This document shows, in pieces, positions 18,397 through 26,968 of a stretch of DNA of 64,000 bases (position 1 is its first letter; every line of letters begins with the position of its first letter). The position numbers and the translations under genes were made by a program. The DNA comes from Absicoccus porci (GTDB taxonomy: Bacteria > Bacillota_I > Bacilli_A > Erysipelotrichales > Erysipelotrichaceae). The stretch spans positions 156,681 through 220,680 of the forward strand of contig NZ_RJQC01000002.1 of the NCBI RefSeq assembly GCF_003725415.1, read 5' to 3'. The notes below the pieces were generated by a model, which saw nothing but the letters and a program-made list of their open reading frames with translations, did no database searches and was not told the DNA's origin.

Positions 18397-19463
18397 CATA
18401 CGGATAACTTTTGTAATCCTTTTTCTAACATCTGAGAATCTTGTCCCAAACCAAAGCGAACATGGTGATCAAATCCAAAACAAGAACCAGGAACAAAGAA
18501 GATACCTTCTTGATCCAATAATTTTGTGGCTAATTCGGTACTGGAAATATCCATATCATAAGATAAAAAGCCAACCGTACCTGCTTTTGGCATGATCAAA
18601 TGATAATGCGTTTGCGCTTGTTCCCACGCTGTAAATATCTGTTTGTTTTGTTCAATGTAAGCTTTATTTTTCTGAATGATTTCATCTTTATGCGCAAGCA
18701 CTTGAGCAGCTATCGTGTCCATCAATGGACCCGTAGAAATCATGGTATAGTCTCTTCGTACATTGATCTTTTGAATCAAAGAAGGACAAGCTTTGACCCA
18801 TCCATAACGTAATCCTGGCAACGCAAATACCTTACTTAATGAACTGGTCGCAATGCCTTTTTCATATTGATCACTAATACTTGGTTGATCATTAAAACCA
18901 CGATAGACTTCATCGCATAAGATCCAAATATCTTTTTCTTTACATACTTGAATCAATTGTTCCATATATGCTTGAGGAAACACCGTTCCCGTTGGATTAT
19001 TCGGATTATTTAAAATGACCATTTTCGTATTGGAACGGATGCTTGCTTTGAGCACTTCTATGTTTGGCATCCAACCATCAGCTTCCCTTAAGGGTAATAT
19101 GGTCGTTTCTACACCCAATGAATGTGGATAATCCCAAAATTGTTGATAACCTGGTGCATAGGTAATGATATGATCACGTGGTTCCAAAAGCGTATCCATC
19201 ACATGTTGATTGGCTTCTAAACATCCATGAAACATCGTTAATGATTGCAGATCATGAGATGTATATAGTTTCAATACCGCTTTTTTTACGGCATCAGATC
19301 CAGTAATATCACCATAATCCAATGCTAGGTCTGGATTCATTTCCACCATTTCCATTAATTCTTGCCAAGTCAGTGCTTTTACACACGTATCGGTCAAATT
19401 ATAAATGGCTTTCTTTTCATGATCATTCATCCATTGTTCCACTTTGAAGTCGTTGATTTTCAT
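18375..19463 (-). CDS. PLP-dependent aminotransferase class I/II
   Basis: Fold-type I PLP enzyme of 362 residues. NNPNNPTG is at 152-159, CDEVYRGF holds the PLP-ring Asp184, and SLSK carries the Schiff-base Lys211, followed by GLRYGW. The start codon overlaps the ABC ATPase stop by 4 bases, so it is part of the T-box-controlled transporter operon. If the leader senses tRNA-Arg, the substrate may be arginine, ornithine or a derivative; this is inference. MalY-like C-S lyase activity is another possibility. Confidence 0.85.
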   Translation of the reverse strand: MKINDFKVEQWMNDHEKKAIYNLTDTCVKALTWQELMEMVEMNPDLALDYGDITGSDAVKKAVLKLYTSHDLQSLTMFHGCLEANQHVMDTLLEPRDHIITYAPGYQQFWDYPHSLGVETTILPLREADGWMPNIEVLKASIRSNTKMVILNNPNNPTGTVFPQAYMEQLIQVCKEKDIWILCDEVYRGFNDQPSISDQYEKGIATSSLSKVFALPGLRYGWVKACPSLIQKINVRRDYTMISTGPLMDTIAAQVLAHKDEIIQKNKAYIEQNKQIFTAWEQAQTHYHLIMPKAGTVGFLSYDMDISSTELATKLLDQEGIFFVPGSCFGFDHHVRFGLGQDSQMLEKGLQKLSVWTNRQFG

Positions 19464-20191
19464 TGATAGAATACCTTACTTAAGAAATCTTTCGCACGAT
19501 CCGATTGTGGATGCTCAAAGAATTGATCACTTGGTGCATCTTCAACAATCTTGCCACTATCCAAAAAGACAACCCGACTACCCACTTTTCGAGCAAATCC
19601 CATTTCGTGCGTAACCACGATCATGGTCATGCCTTCTTCAGCAAGATTGGTCATAACTTCCAATACTTCTTTGATCATTTCCGGATCTAAAGCAGAAGTC
19701 GGTTCATCAAACAACATAATTTCGGGATGTAAACACAAAGCACGTGCAATCGCAACACGTTGTTTTTGTCCACCCGATAATTTATTAGGATATTCATCGC
19801 GTTTTTCTGCTAAGCCAACGCGTGTCAAATATTGCATCGCAATTTTTTCGGATTCTTCTTGTGAACGTTGCAAGACATTGATTTGCGCTAAAGTGCAGTT
19901 TTCAATCACGGTCATATTTGGAAATAGATTAAAATGCTGGAATACAAATCCCATCTTTGATCGTTGCGCACGGAATTTTTCTTCATCGGAAGGATCCATC
20001 CATTCGTCTTCCAAATAAATCTTGCCACTTTCTGGATGTTCCAAACCATGAATGCAACGAAGCAATGTACTTTTTCCCGATCCAGAAGGACCAATCAAAC
20101 TGACAATTTCGCCTTTATCAATTTCCAAGCTAACATCAGACAGCGCTTGGGTATGTTCAAAATGTTTACTAATATGGTCGACTTTAATCAC
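19460..20191 (-). CDS. polar amino acid ABC transporter ATP-binding protein
   Basis: GlnQ/ArtM-type ATPase of 243 residues. Walker A GPSGSGKST is at 34-42, the signature LSGGQKQR and Walker [13 protein letters not shown] are intact, and FQHFNLFPNMTV is the Q-loop typical of amino-acid importers. It overlaps the permease gene by 8 bp upstream and the aminotransferase by 4 bp downstream. Confidence 0.95.
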   Translation of the reverse strand: MIKVDHISKHFEHTQALSDVSLEIDKGEIVSLIGPSGSGKSTLLRCIHGLEHPESGKIYLEDEWMDPSDEEKFRAQRSKMGFVFQHFNLFPNMTVIENCTLAQINVLQRSQEESEKIAMQYLTRVGLAEKRDEYPNKLSGGQKQRVAIARALCLHPEIMLFDEPTSALDPEMIKEVLEVMTNLAEEGMTMIVVTHEMGFARKVGSRVVFLDSGKIVEDAPSDQFFEHPQSDRAKDFLSKVFYQ

Positions 20192-20867
20192 TGGCTGATA
20201 ACCTCTTTTCTACATAGCGTCCTAAGAAAGAAATACTGATTGTCATGATCAAATAGAAGCAGGCAGCTAATACATAGGGCGACATAACATCATAATATTC
20301 GGTACCAATGACTTGGGCACCTTTCAATAATTCAACAGCACCAATGGTTGAAATCAAAGAGGAGTCTTTGATCAAAGTAATAAATTCACTGATGACGGGT
20401 GGTACGATTCGTTTAAAGGCTTGTGGCAAAATCACAAATCGCATCATTTGTTTATTGGTCAAACCCAGTGTTTCACAGGCTTCCCATTGTCCACGATCGA
20501 CGCCATTGATACCGCTACGAATCAATTCAGTTTGGTAGGCACCACTATTGATAGACATCGCAATGATACCAATCATATACACATTGATTCGCAAAACCTT
20601 TCCTGTAAAAGCGGTATAAATTGATGGGATGACCGAGAAAATGATCAGAATCTGCAACAACAGTGGCGTACCACGAATGACTTCTACATAAAAATTCGCA
20701 ATCGCTTTTGGTACGGCATGTTTGGACCGCTTACCACTCGCTCCCAATATACCCAAAAGCAACCCTATCAATAAGGAAATCGCCGCTATCAATAATGACA
20801 GCAGCGCACCTCTAAATAGATAGAGCATGTTTTCGGCAGTAAATACTTGACTAAATGCTGGAAACAT
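20184..20867 (-). CDS. polar amino acid ABC transporter permease
   Basis: HisM/GlnP-type permease of 227 residues with about five membrane segments. The EAA loop reads EACETLGLTNKQMMRFVILPQA and is followed by PPVISEFITLIKDSSL, both diagnostic for amino-acid importers. It carries no fused binding domain; the binding protein is encoded 26 bp upstream. Confidence 0.95.
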   Translation of the reverse strand: MFPAFSQVFTAENMLYLFRGALLSLLIAAISLLIGLLLGILGASGKRSKHAVPKAIANFYVEVIRGTPLLLQILIIFSVIPSIYTAFTGKVLRINVYMIGIIAMSINSGAYQTELIRSGINGVDRGQWEACETLGLTNKQMMRFVILPQAFKRIVPPVISEFITLIKDSSLISTIGAVELLKGAQVIGTEYYDVMSPYVLAACFYLIMTISISFLGRYVEKRLSASD

Positions 20868-20893
20868 TCTATCACTCTCTTTTCTTTGTTTAA

Positions 20894-21664
20894 TTAATCA
20901 TCTAATGGCAATACACCGTATTTATCACATAACTTTTGATAATCGTCACTGGATTTGAATTCCTTGATGGCTTTGTTGATCTTCTTGATCATCTTCTTGT
21001 TTCCTTTTTTGGCAACAATGTAGTTCTTTTCATCTTTTAAAGATCCATCCAATACTTTGTATTCACCACTCGACGCATATTCTTTCGCAACAGCACTATC
21101 GACAACGGCTGCATCATATTGATTGGCTTTGATGGCATTCATGATATCCTGTACATCTTTTAAACCTGTTGTATCGGAACTTTGTTCCTTGGCAGCCTCT
21201 TCACCTGTAGAACCAGTTTGAGCAACCAATTTCTTATCTTTTAGATCATCGACAGAACTCATATCTGAATCAGCAGCAACAACAGCTACCTGACCTGTCT
21301 TTGTATATGGATCGGACCATTCTACTTTACGTTTTTTACTATATGTAAATCCAGAAATACCTACATCGACTTGGCCACCATTGATTTGTGTGATGATGTT
21401 GTCAAAATCCATCTTCTTGTATTTGAATTTTACGGTATGACCTTCTTCTTCACTCAAATATTTTTGGAAATGACTAACCATATCGATATCAAAACCAACC
21501 ATTTTGTTTTTCTTTGTTAATGATTCATATGGTTTGTAGTCGGGTGAAATACCAACTGTGATTGTTTCTGTTTCATCTTTTGCAGAAACTTGTTGGCTTC
21601 CCAAACCAACCAACGATAATGTCATCGCAAATGCTAACGCTACTTTTACAATTTTTTTCTTCAT
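20894..21664 (-). CDS. amino acid ABC transporter substrate-binding protein
   Basis: Periplasmic-binding-protein family 3 domain of 256 residues: ISPDYKPYES, VGFDIDMVSHF, VDVGISGFTYSKKRK and an IMNAIKANQYDAAVVD-type hinge. The signal peptide (about residues 1-27) ends in VSAKD and has no lipobox Cys, unusual for a Gram-positive binding protein. The start at 21664 follows a purine-rich GGGAGAAG; the open frame to 21709 enters the T-box terminator. Arginine is the likely ligand if the T-box reading is right. Confidence 0.92.
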   Translation of the reverse strand: MKKKIVKVALAFAMTLSLVGLGSQQVSAKDETETITVGISPDYKPYESLTKKNKMVGFDIDMVSHFQKYLSEEEGHTVKFKYKKMDFDNIITQINGGQVDVGISGFTYSKKRKVEWSDPYTKTGQVAVVAADSDMSSVDDLKDKKLVAQTGSTGEEAAKEQSSDTTGLKDVQDIMNAIKANQYDAAVVDSAVAKEYASSGEYKVLDGSLKDEKNYIVAKKGNKKMIKKINKAIKEFKSSDDYQKLCDKYGVLPLDD

Positions 21665-21688
21665 ATTGCTTCTTCTCCCTTTCTCTAC

Positions 21689-21918
21689 AAAAAAAGCCGT
21701 CCTTCTCATAAAGGACGACTACTACTTCATCGCGGTACCACCTTAGTTCCATCCATTCTGTATGGATGACACCTCATTCTTAACGCGAATTCACGACGTT
21801 GCCTCCATTTTCGACAACGTAACTCCAAGACACGTTCCAAATCTATCCTTCCTGGCTTGCACCAACCGCCATTTCTCTATGAAGTGTTTGATTTGTACTA
21901 CTTCTCTTCTTTGTTTAT
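21689..21918 (-). promoter_or_regulatory. T-box riboswitch, specifier CGU (Arg)
   Basis: Transcribed on the minus strand upstream of the amino-acid transporter. The T-box core AAGGTGGTACCGCG is at 21731-21744 (reverse). The terminator is GCCGTCCTT/AAGGACGAC (21696-21719) with a T run. Stem I has base ACTTCA/TGGAGT, the AGAGA motif, GGTTGGTGCAAGCC, and a specifier loop GAA-CGT-G directly above an AGA/TCT helix. In T-boxes the codon follows GAA and precedes a purine, so CGU is the best reading. Uncharged tRNA-Arg would then switch the operon on. Confidence 0.93.
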
Positions 21919-21924
21919 AAAATT

Positions 21925-21952
21925 ATTATACACATGCTCAAACAATTTGCAA
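21925..21952 (-). promoter_or_regulatory. promoter of the T-box operon
   Basis: On the minus strand TTGCAA (21947-21952) and TATAAT (21925-21930) are 16 bp apart. Transcription would begin about 7 bases further on, just before the T-box stem I. Confidence 0.75.
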
Positions 21953-21962
21953 GAAATTTTCA

Positions 21963-23318
21963 TTAGTTTTTCAATGCTTGCAAAGGTGCAGGGATACGTC
22001 CACCACGATCGATCATCACGTCATTTTCAGTCTGATTGACAGGCATGACAGGTCCAGCTCCTAACAAGCCGCCAAAGTTCAATTCATCCCCTACATCTTT
22101 ACCAATCGCTGGAATGACACGAACGGCCGTGGTTTTGGTGTTGACCATACCAATGGCTGCTTCATCGGCAATAATACCGGAAATAACGGAAGCCGAGGTA
22201 TCCCCTGGAATGATGATCATATCCAAGCCAACACTACATACCGCTGTCATAGCTTCTAATTTTTCCAATTTCAATACACCGGCACGTGCAGCATCGATCA
22301 TACCCGCATCTTCACTGACAGGAATAAAGGCACCAGATAAACCACCAACATGACCTGTTGCCATGACACCACCTTTTTTCACGGCATCATTCAACATGGC
22401 TAATGCTGCTGTGGTTCCATATCCACCACAAGTGGAAACACCAATTTCTTCCAAAATATGCGCTACACTATCACCAACGGCAGGTGTTGGTGCTAAGGAC
22501 AAATCCACAATGCCGAATGGCACACCTAAAGCTTTGGAGGCTACTGTACCGACCAATTGTCCCATACGGGTAATCTTAAAGGCGGTTCGTTTAATCAAAT
22601 TCGCAATTTCATCCATTGGCAAGTTCTTATCAGCTTTGGCTAAAGCGGCTCGCACGACACCTGGACCGGATACGCCGACATGAATCTCACAATCGGGTTC
22701 ACCAACGCCATGGAAAGCCCCTGCCATAAATGGATTATCTTCGACCGCATTACAGAAAACAACCAGTTTGGCAGCGCCTAAACAATTGTCATCTTTGGTC
22801 CATTCGGAACATTGTTTAACGATTTCACCCATTTTTTTGACGGCATCCATATTGATACCGGCTTTGGTCGATCCAATATTGACACTGGAACACACATGTT
22901 CGGTTTTCGCCAAGGCTTCTGGAATGGAATTGATCAAGGCTTCATCACCGGCAGCATAGCCTTTTTGAACCAAGGCTGAATAGCCACCAATAAAATCAAC
23001 ATCAAGTTTTTGTGCACATTTTTCCAGAGTCAGTGCATATTCGACGGGATTTCCACCAGATACACCAACCAACATCGAAATCGGTGTGACACTGATTCGT
23101 TTATTCACGATTGGAATACCATAGGTCTTTTCAATTTTATTGGCTGTAGAAACCAGATCTTTAGCCAAACGGCAGATTTTTTCTTCCACTTTTTGACAAG
23201 ATACATGAATATCTGGATCCATGCAGTCAATCAATGAAATACCCATCGTGATTGTTCGAATATCTAATGTTTCTTCATCGATCATCTTGATCGTTTGTAG
23301 AATTTCATTATTATGCAT
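21963..23318 (-). CDS. UPF0210 (PFL) family protein
   Basis: Conserved protein of 451 residues with the usual family features: [16 protein letters not shown] near the N terminus, a long Gly/Ala-rich central part, and [14 protein letters not shown] near the C terminus. The family is distantly related to pyruvate-formate-lyase-like folds and has no established reaction. The ATG at 23318 follows AGGGGG; the open frame to 23372 overlaps the upstream ACT gene. The pairing with a small ACT protein 11 bp upstream is conserved in many bacteria. Confidence 0.92.
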   Translation of the reverse strand: MHNNEILQTIKMIDEETLDIRTITMGISLIDCMDPDIHVSCQKVEEKICRLAKDLVSTANKIEKTYGIPIVNKRISVTPISMLVGVSGGNPVEYALTLEKCAQKLDVDFIGGYSALVQKGYAAGDEALINSIPEALAKTEHVCSSVNIGSTKAGINMDAVKKMGEIVKQCSEWTKDDNCLGAAKLVVFCNAVEDNPFMAGAFHGVGEPDCEIHVGVSGPGVVRAALAKADKNLPMDEIANLIKRTAFKITRMGQLVGTVASKALGVPFGIVDLSLAPTPAVGDSVAHILEEIGVSTCGGYGTTAALAMLNDAVKKGGVMATGHVGGLSGAFIPVSEDAGMIDAARAGVLKLEKLEAMTAVCSVGLDMIIIPGDTSASVISGIIADEAAIGMVNTKTTAVRVIPAIGKDVGDELNFGGLLGAGPVMPVNQTENDVMIDRGGRIPAPLQALKN

Positions 23319-23328
23319 ACAACGCCCC

Positions 23329-23598
23329 CTAAATTCGATGCATCGAATTAAAAATATCTTGATGCATGACACGAATCACTAAATTGTTTGCTTTTCCTTT
23401 TGCTGCCATGTGATCGACAAAATCGGTAAATTCACCTTTCATATCATCAATCGAAATACCCATGGTCATCGTAAACATACCATTGACAATGGTTTGTGAA
23501 ACATCTTCAATATTCACATTGTAGGCAGCACATTCGGTAGCGACCATCGCTAAGATACCAACTTTATCTTTGCCAATAACACTAATAATTGCGTTCAT
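23329..23598 (-). CDS. ACT domain-containing protein (UPF0237)
   Basis: 89-residue single ACT domain, [30 protein letters not shown] being the ligand-binding strand and helix. Such domains bind amino acids. It precedes the UPF0210 gene as in many Bacillota, so the two products probably act together, perhaps with the ACT protein as sensor. The reaction is unknown. Confidence 0.92.
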   Translation of the reverse strand: MNAIISVIGKDKVGILAMVATECAAYNVNIEDVSQTIVNGMFTMTMGISIDDMKGEFTDFVDHMAAKGKANNLVIRVMHQDIFNSMHRI

Positions 23599-23607
23599 AG
23601 TTCCCTC

Positions 23608-24084
23608 CTAAAATTTGATTGATTCCACCGCAAATTTATTTAATTCATACGGTTGATAGGCACTTTGAATGCCTATCACGTTGATGTCATATTCATCTGG
23701 CATAAATTGTACTTGTTCTTGTTTGCGTAAACAAGCAAGAATTTTTTCACTTTGTTCCGGACTCAATGTTTTTCGTTTGGACCAACAAATATAATTCTTT
23801 TTATCCAGTAAGAATAATTCAATATCCAATGTTTCTTGTTTTAATAGTTCCTCTTTCCAATCGCATTCTTGAATGTTGAAATAAAAATCACTGGAATCGA
23901 TATCGCCACCTTCTAAGACAAAGATGGCAATATCTTGGGTATAACAGAAATGTAAATCTAGTGGTTTCTTTAACATGGCTAATTCTTCTTCTGCCCAGGA
24001 TTCATCTTTGATTACCAACATAAAGTGGTCTTCGACAAAATCCATGATGGCACCCATGTCTACATCATATGGAAATTTTTTCAT
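23608..24084 (-). CDS. hypothetical protein, 158 aa
   Basis: Acidic soluble protein with no family I recognise. No signal peptide or membrane segment is seen. Short motifs include HFMLVIKDESWAEEEL and NKFAVESIKF. It ends 9 bp upstream of the ACT-domain gene on the same strand, so it is probably the first gene of that unit. It is divergent from a MarR gene. Confidence 0.75.
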   Translation of the reverse strand: MKKFPYDVDMGAIMDFVEDHFMLVIKDESWAEEELAMLKKPLDLHFCYTQDIAIFVLEGGDIDSSDFYFNIQECDWKEELLKQETLDIELFLLDKKNYICWSKRKTLSPEQSEKILACLRKQEQVQFMPDEYDINVIGIQSAYQPYELNKFAVESIKF

Positions 24085-24131
24085 ATTCTTATTGTAGCAT
24101 AGAAAAGATCGATATATTTATTGGATTCAAA

Positions 24132-24160
24132 TTGACATAAGTCCGATATCGGACTATGGT
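24132..24160 (+). promoter_or_regulatory. marR-MATE promoter with palindromic operator in the spacer
   Basis: TTGACA (24132-24137) and TATGGT (24155-24160) are exactly 17 bp apart. The spacer is filled by the perfect 16-bp palindrome AGTCCGATATCGGACT (24140-24155). A repressor bound there would block RNA polymerase, so autorepression by the MarR product is likely. The predicted start (24166-24168) coincides with the ATG, pointing to a leaderless message. Confidence 0.8.
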
Positions 24161-24167
24161 AGTACAT

Positions 24168-24602
24168 ATGCGAACGATTCAACGTATTAATCAAATCAAT
24201 GATGAAATCAATTGTTTATATCATGCAGCAAGTACCAAGATGGGCTTGGCGGATAGTGAAATGATGATTCTATATCTTCTTCATGATCATGAAAAGCTCA
24301 GTCAAAGTGATATCATTCAGCGTACAGGCATGACCAAACAAACGGTCAACTCAGCCATTCGGCGGATGGAAAAAGGCGGTTGGATCCATTTAGGCAAGCG
24401 TACCCAACATCGACGAATCATTTCCCTCACCTTGCTAGGCAAACAAGTCTTGCAACAAGTACTTGGTCCTTTCATCCAAGCGGAAGAAAAAATATTTGAT
24501 GATTGGTCTCAAGAAGAAATCAATCTTTTTTTAAAGCTTAATTGTCGATATCGTGATCAATTACGTCATATTGTCGATCATCTATCATCAGAAAGGAGAT
24601 AA
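24168..24602 (+). CDS. MarR family transcriptional regulator
   Basis: 144-residue winged-helix repressor. KLSQSDIIQRTGMTKQTVNSAIRRMEKGGWI is the recognition region (roughly residues 46-76), followed by the wing with HRRIISLT. The frame also opens at the ATG at 24156, but that codon lies inside the -10 box, so 24168 is chosen. No ribosome site is present. Its stop overlaps the ribosome site of the MATE gene 4 bp downstream, which it presumably controls. Confidence 0.88.
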   Translation: MRTIQRINQINDEINCLYHAASTKMGLADSEMMILYLLHDHEKLSQSDIIQRTGMTKQTVNSAIRRMEKGGWIHLGKRTQHRRIISLTLLGKQVLQQVLGPFIQAEEKIFDDWSQEEINLFLKLNCRYRDQLRHIVDHLSSERR

Positions 24603-24606
24603 AATC

Positions 24607-25935
24607 ATGACCATTCAATTATCGGATCATTTCACCTATCGTAAACTCATTCGTTTTACTTTGCCCTCCATTACAATGATGATCTTTACTTCCATCTATG
24701 GAATGGTAGATGGTTTTTTTGTTTCCAACTATGTGGGTTCGATTCCTTTTGCTTCTTTGAACCTTGTCATGCCTTTTATCATGATCTTATCCGCTGTTGG
24801 CTTCATGTTCGGAACAGGTGGTACTGCCTTAGTATCGATGACCTTAGGGATGGAAAATAAAAAAAAGGCCAATGAGATCTTTTCTCTATTGGTCTATGTG
24901 TTGTTTGGATGTGGCGTTTGTTTGGCGTTGTTTGGCGCCTTAGCTGCACCCCAAGTTTCCACCTTGTTAGGCGCAACGAAACAAATGATGCCCTATGCTA
25001 TTCTTTATATACGTATATCGATGATTAGTTTACCTTTTTTTATGCTTCAAAATCTGTTTCAAAGTTTTTTAGTCACGGCCGAACGTCCAAAACTGGGATT
25101 AAAGATCACGATTTTAGCGGGTTGTACCAATATGTTCTTAGATTGGCTCTTTGTCGGTCATTTGGGATGGGGATTGGCCGGTGCCGCTTCAGCTACAGTT
25201 ATTAGTGAAATCACTGGTGGATCCATTCCCTTGTGCTTTTTCTTTCTTCCCAACTCCACCACGTTACGATTGGGCAAGACCCATATGGATACACAGGCCA
25301 TCCTTAAAGCCAGTACCAATGGAGCATCCGAATTTCTATCGAATGCTGCCACTTCCTTGGTGGGAATGTTGTATAATCTGCAACTGTTACGCTATGCCGG
25401 TACCAATGGGGTAGCTGCCTATGGTGTCATCATGTATGTCAACTTTATCTTTGCGAGCATTTTCTTTGGTTATACCATGGGTGTATCGCCAATCGTTGGC
25501 TATCACTATGGTGCCCAACATACCGATGAATTGAAAGGCTTATTACGTAAATCTACGATCATGATCCTGATCACATCGTTGGTCTTGACGATTTTTTCAG
25601 AAGTTGGTGCCACCTTTTTGGTGCAAATCTTTGTGGGTTATGATGCTGCTCTTATGGCATTGACCGTTCATGGCTTTCATTTGTATTCCCTATCTTATCT
25701 AACCATGGGCTACAACACTTTTGGATCCGGTTTCTTCACAGCTTTAAACAATGGACGTATATCCGCTTTTTTATCGATCATGCGAACCTTGATCCTCCAA
25801 TTGATTGCGATTTATGCATTGCCCTTGTTGCTAGGAGCCGATGGTCTTTGGCTGGTCACTACTCTGGCCAACACCATTTGTTTCTTTTTGACCATTTGGA
25901 CATTAAGCATCAATCGAGAGGAGTATCAATACTAA
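24607..25935 (+). CDS. MATE family efflux transporter
   Basis: Twelve-span cation-coupled exporter of 442 residues, MepA-like. The two repeats begin near PSITMMIFTSIYGMVDGFFVSNYVG and the GASEFLSNAATSLVGMLYN region. The ATG at 24607 follows AAAGGAG. Cotranscribed with the MarR regulator, so it is probably induced by a MarR ligand or drug. Substrate unknown. A 9-bp hairpin at 25938-25962 follows. Confidence 0.93.
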   Translation: MTIQLSDHFTYRKLIRFTLPSITMMIFTSIYGMVDGFFVSNYVGSIPFASLNLVMPFIMILSAVGFMFGTGGTALVSMTLGMENKKKANEIFSLLVYVLFGCGVCLALFGALAAPQVSTLLGATKQMMPYAILYIRISMISLPFFMLQNLFQSFLVTAERPKLGLKITILAGCTNMFLDWLFVGHLGWGLAGAASATVISEITGGSIPLCFFFLPNSTTLRLGKTHMDTQAILKASTNGASEFLSNAATSLVGMLYNLQLLRYAGTNGVAAYGVIMYVNFIFASIFFGYTMGVSPIVGYHYGAQHTDELKGLLRKSTIMILITSLVLTIFSEVGATFLVQIFVGYDAALMALTVHGFHLYSLSYLTMGYNTFGSGFFTALNNGRISAFLSIMRTLILQLIAIYALPLLLGADGLWLVTTLANTICFFLTIWTLSINREEYQY

Positions 25936-25937
25936 GA

Positions 25938-25962
25938 CGACGGAATCATAACTATTCCGTCG
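25938..25962 (+). other. hairpin after the MATE gene
   Basis: CGACGGAAT (25938-25946) pairs with ATTCCGTCG (25954-25962). There is no T run on either strand, so it is a weak terminator or an mRNA-end stabiliser lying between the MATE and recombinase genes. Confidence 0.5.
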
Positions 25963-25987
25963 CCTAAGCTCTTCACCAGATTTATAA

Positions 25988-26932
25988 TTATGTCAAATTA
26001 GCTAATGAACGCATGACCAAGTCGATATCTTGATTCTCCAATTCCTGAATTACATGAAGATAGATTTTTTGGGTTGTTGTCATACTAGCATGTCCTAATC
26101 TTCTTGCTACACTGCCAATAGAAACACCAGCAAAAAGTAAAATGGATGCATGCGTATGACGTAAACCATGAATCGATATAACTGGAATCTTTAATTGCTT
26201 ACAATATCGTGCCAAAATACCATTTACAGTAGAATTATAAATAGGTTCATAAGTATCATCTTTTCTATGAACAAAGATTGGTTCTTCTAATGGTAGATTT
26301 TTTGTCAATCCTGCAAATTGCATGACCGTTTGCCAATCAATTTGAATTTTTCGTACAGAAGATTTATTTTTAGTAGGCAAAAAGCCTCCTTCTCCTTTAT
26401 AATTCCACGTTTTACTGATAGAAAGCGTTTGATGTGCAAAATCAAAATCTTTTGGCGTTAGCGCCAATGCTTCTGAAAATCGCATACCGGTCTTTGCAAC
26501 GAGCAATATAAAATAATCCCAATTCACTTCATTTCCGAGATGCAAATTGGAAAGAAGATTGTGTAATTCAAACTGGTTCAGATACTTCTTTTTCTTATGT
26601 TTGGGAGTTTTCCCTTTTATAATAATTTTTCGAGTTGGATCATGTGGAATCAATCCCTCATCAACAGCATCAAGAATAGCCCCTTTTAACTGATGATGAA
26701 AATCCATTGTTGTTTGTCTCTCGTGATTTTTCGCATAGTCATTGATTAGCTGTTGATAGGCCACCCTTGTCATTTCTTGTAAAGAAACATCAGGAATCAG
26801 TTTTTCTACCCATGCCTGTGCCATTTTATACTTTGCTAACGTAACTTCTCTTACAGCTCCTTCTTTATAAATACGAATCCATTGCGAATAATAATCTATG
26901 AATCGATCTTCCGTTTTAAATTCGTACAACAT
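25988..26932 (-). CDS. tyrosine recombinase linked to the hsdS locus
   Basis: Site-specific recombinase of 314 residues. The catalytic set is visible: Arg151 in TGMRFSEAL, His255 and Arg258 in HGLRHTHA, His281 in LGHASM and Tyr291 in KIYLHV. A core-binding domain (about residues 10-110) precedes it. It is shorter than the usual ICE/phage integrase, lacking an N-terminal arm-binding domain. It is the last gene of the restriction operon, 36 bp after hsdR, with a GGAGG site. Comparable recombinases shuffle hsdS segments in other Firmicutes; that job is inferred here. Confidence 0.9.
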   Translation of the reverse strand: MLYEFKTEDRFIDYYSQWIRIYKEGAVREVTLAKYKMAQAWVEKLIPDVSLQEMTRVAYQQLINDYAKNHERQTTMDFHHQLKGAILDAVDEGLIPHDPTRKIIIKGKTPKHKKKKYLNQFELHNLLSNLHLGNEVNWDYFILLVAKTGMRFSEALALTPKDFDFAHQTLSISKTWNYKGEGGFLPTKNKSSVRKIQIDWQTVMQFAGLTKNLPLEEPIFVHRKDDTYEPIYNSTVNGILARYCKQLKIPVISIHGLRHTHASILLFAGVSIGSVARRLGHASMTTTQKIYLHVIQELENQDIDLVMRSLANLT

Positions 26933-26968
26933 AAATAACCTCCATTCCTTATTTCTGGTGAAGAGCGG

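Noticed and set aside
22036..22683. Plus-strand frames of about 105 codons opposite the UPF0210 gene
   Set aside because: Antisense shadow frames of a Gly/Ala-rich gene, lacking starts with ribosome sites.
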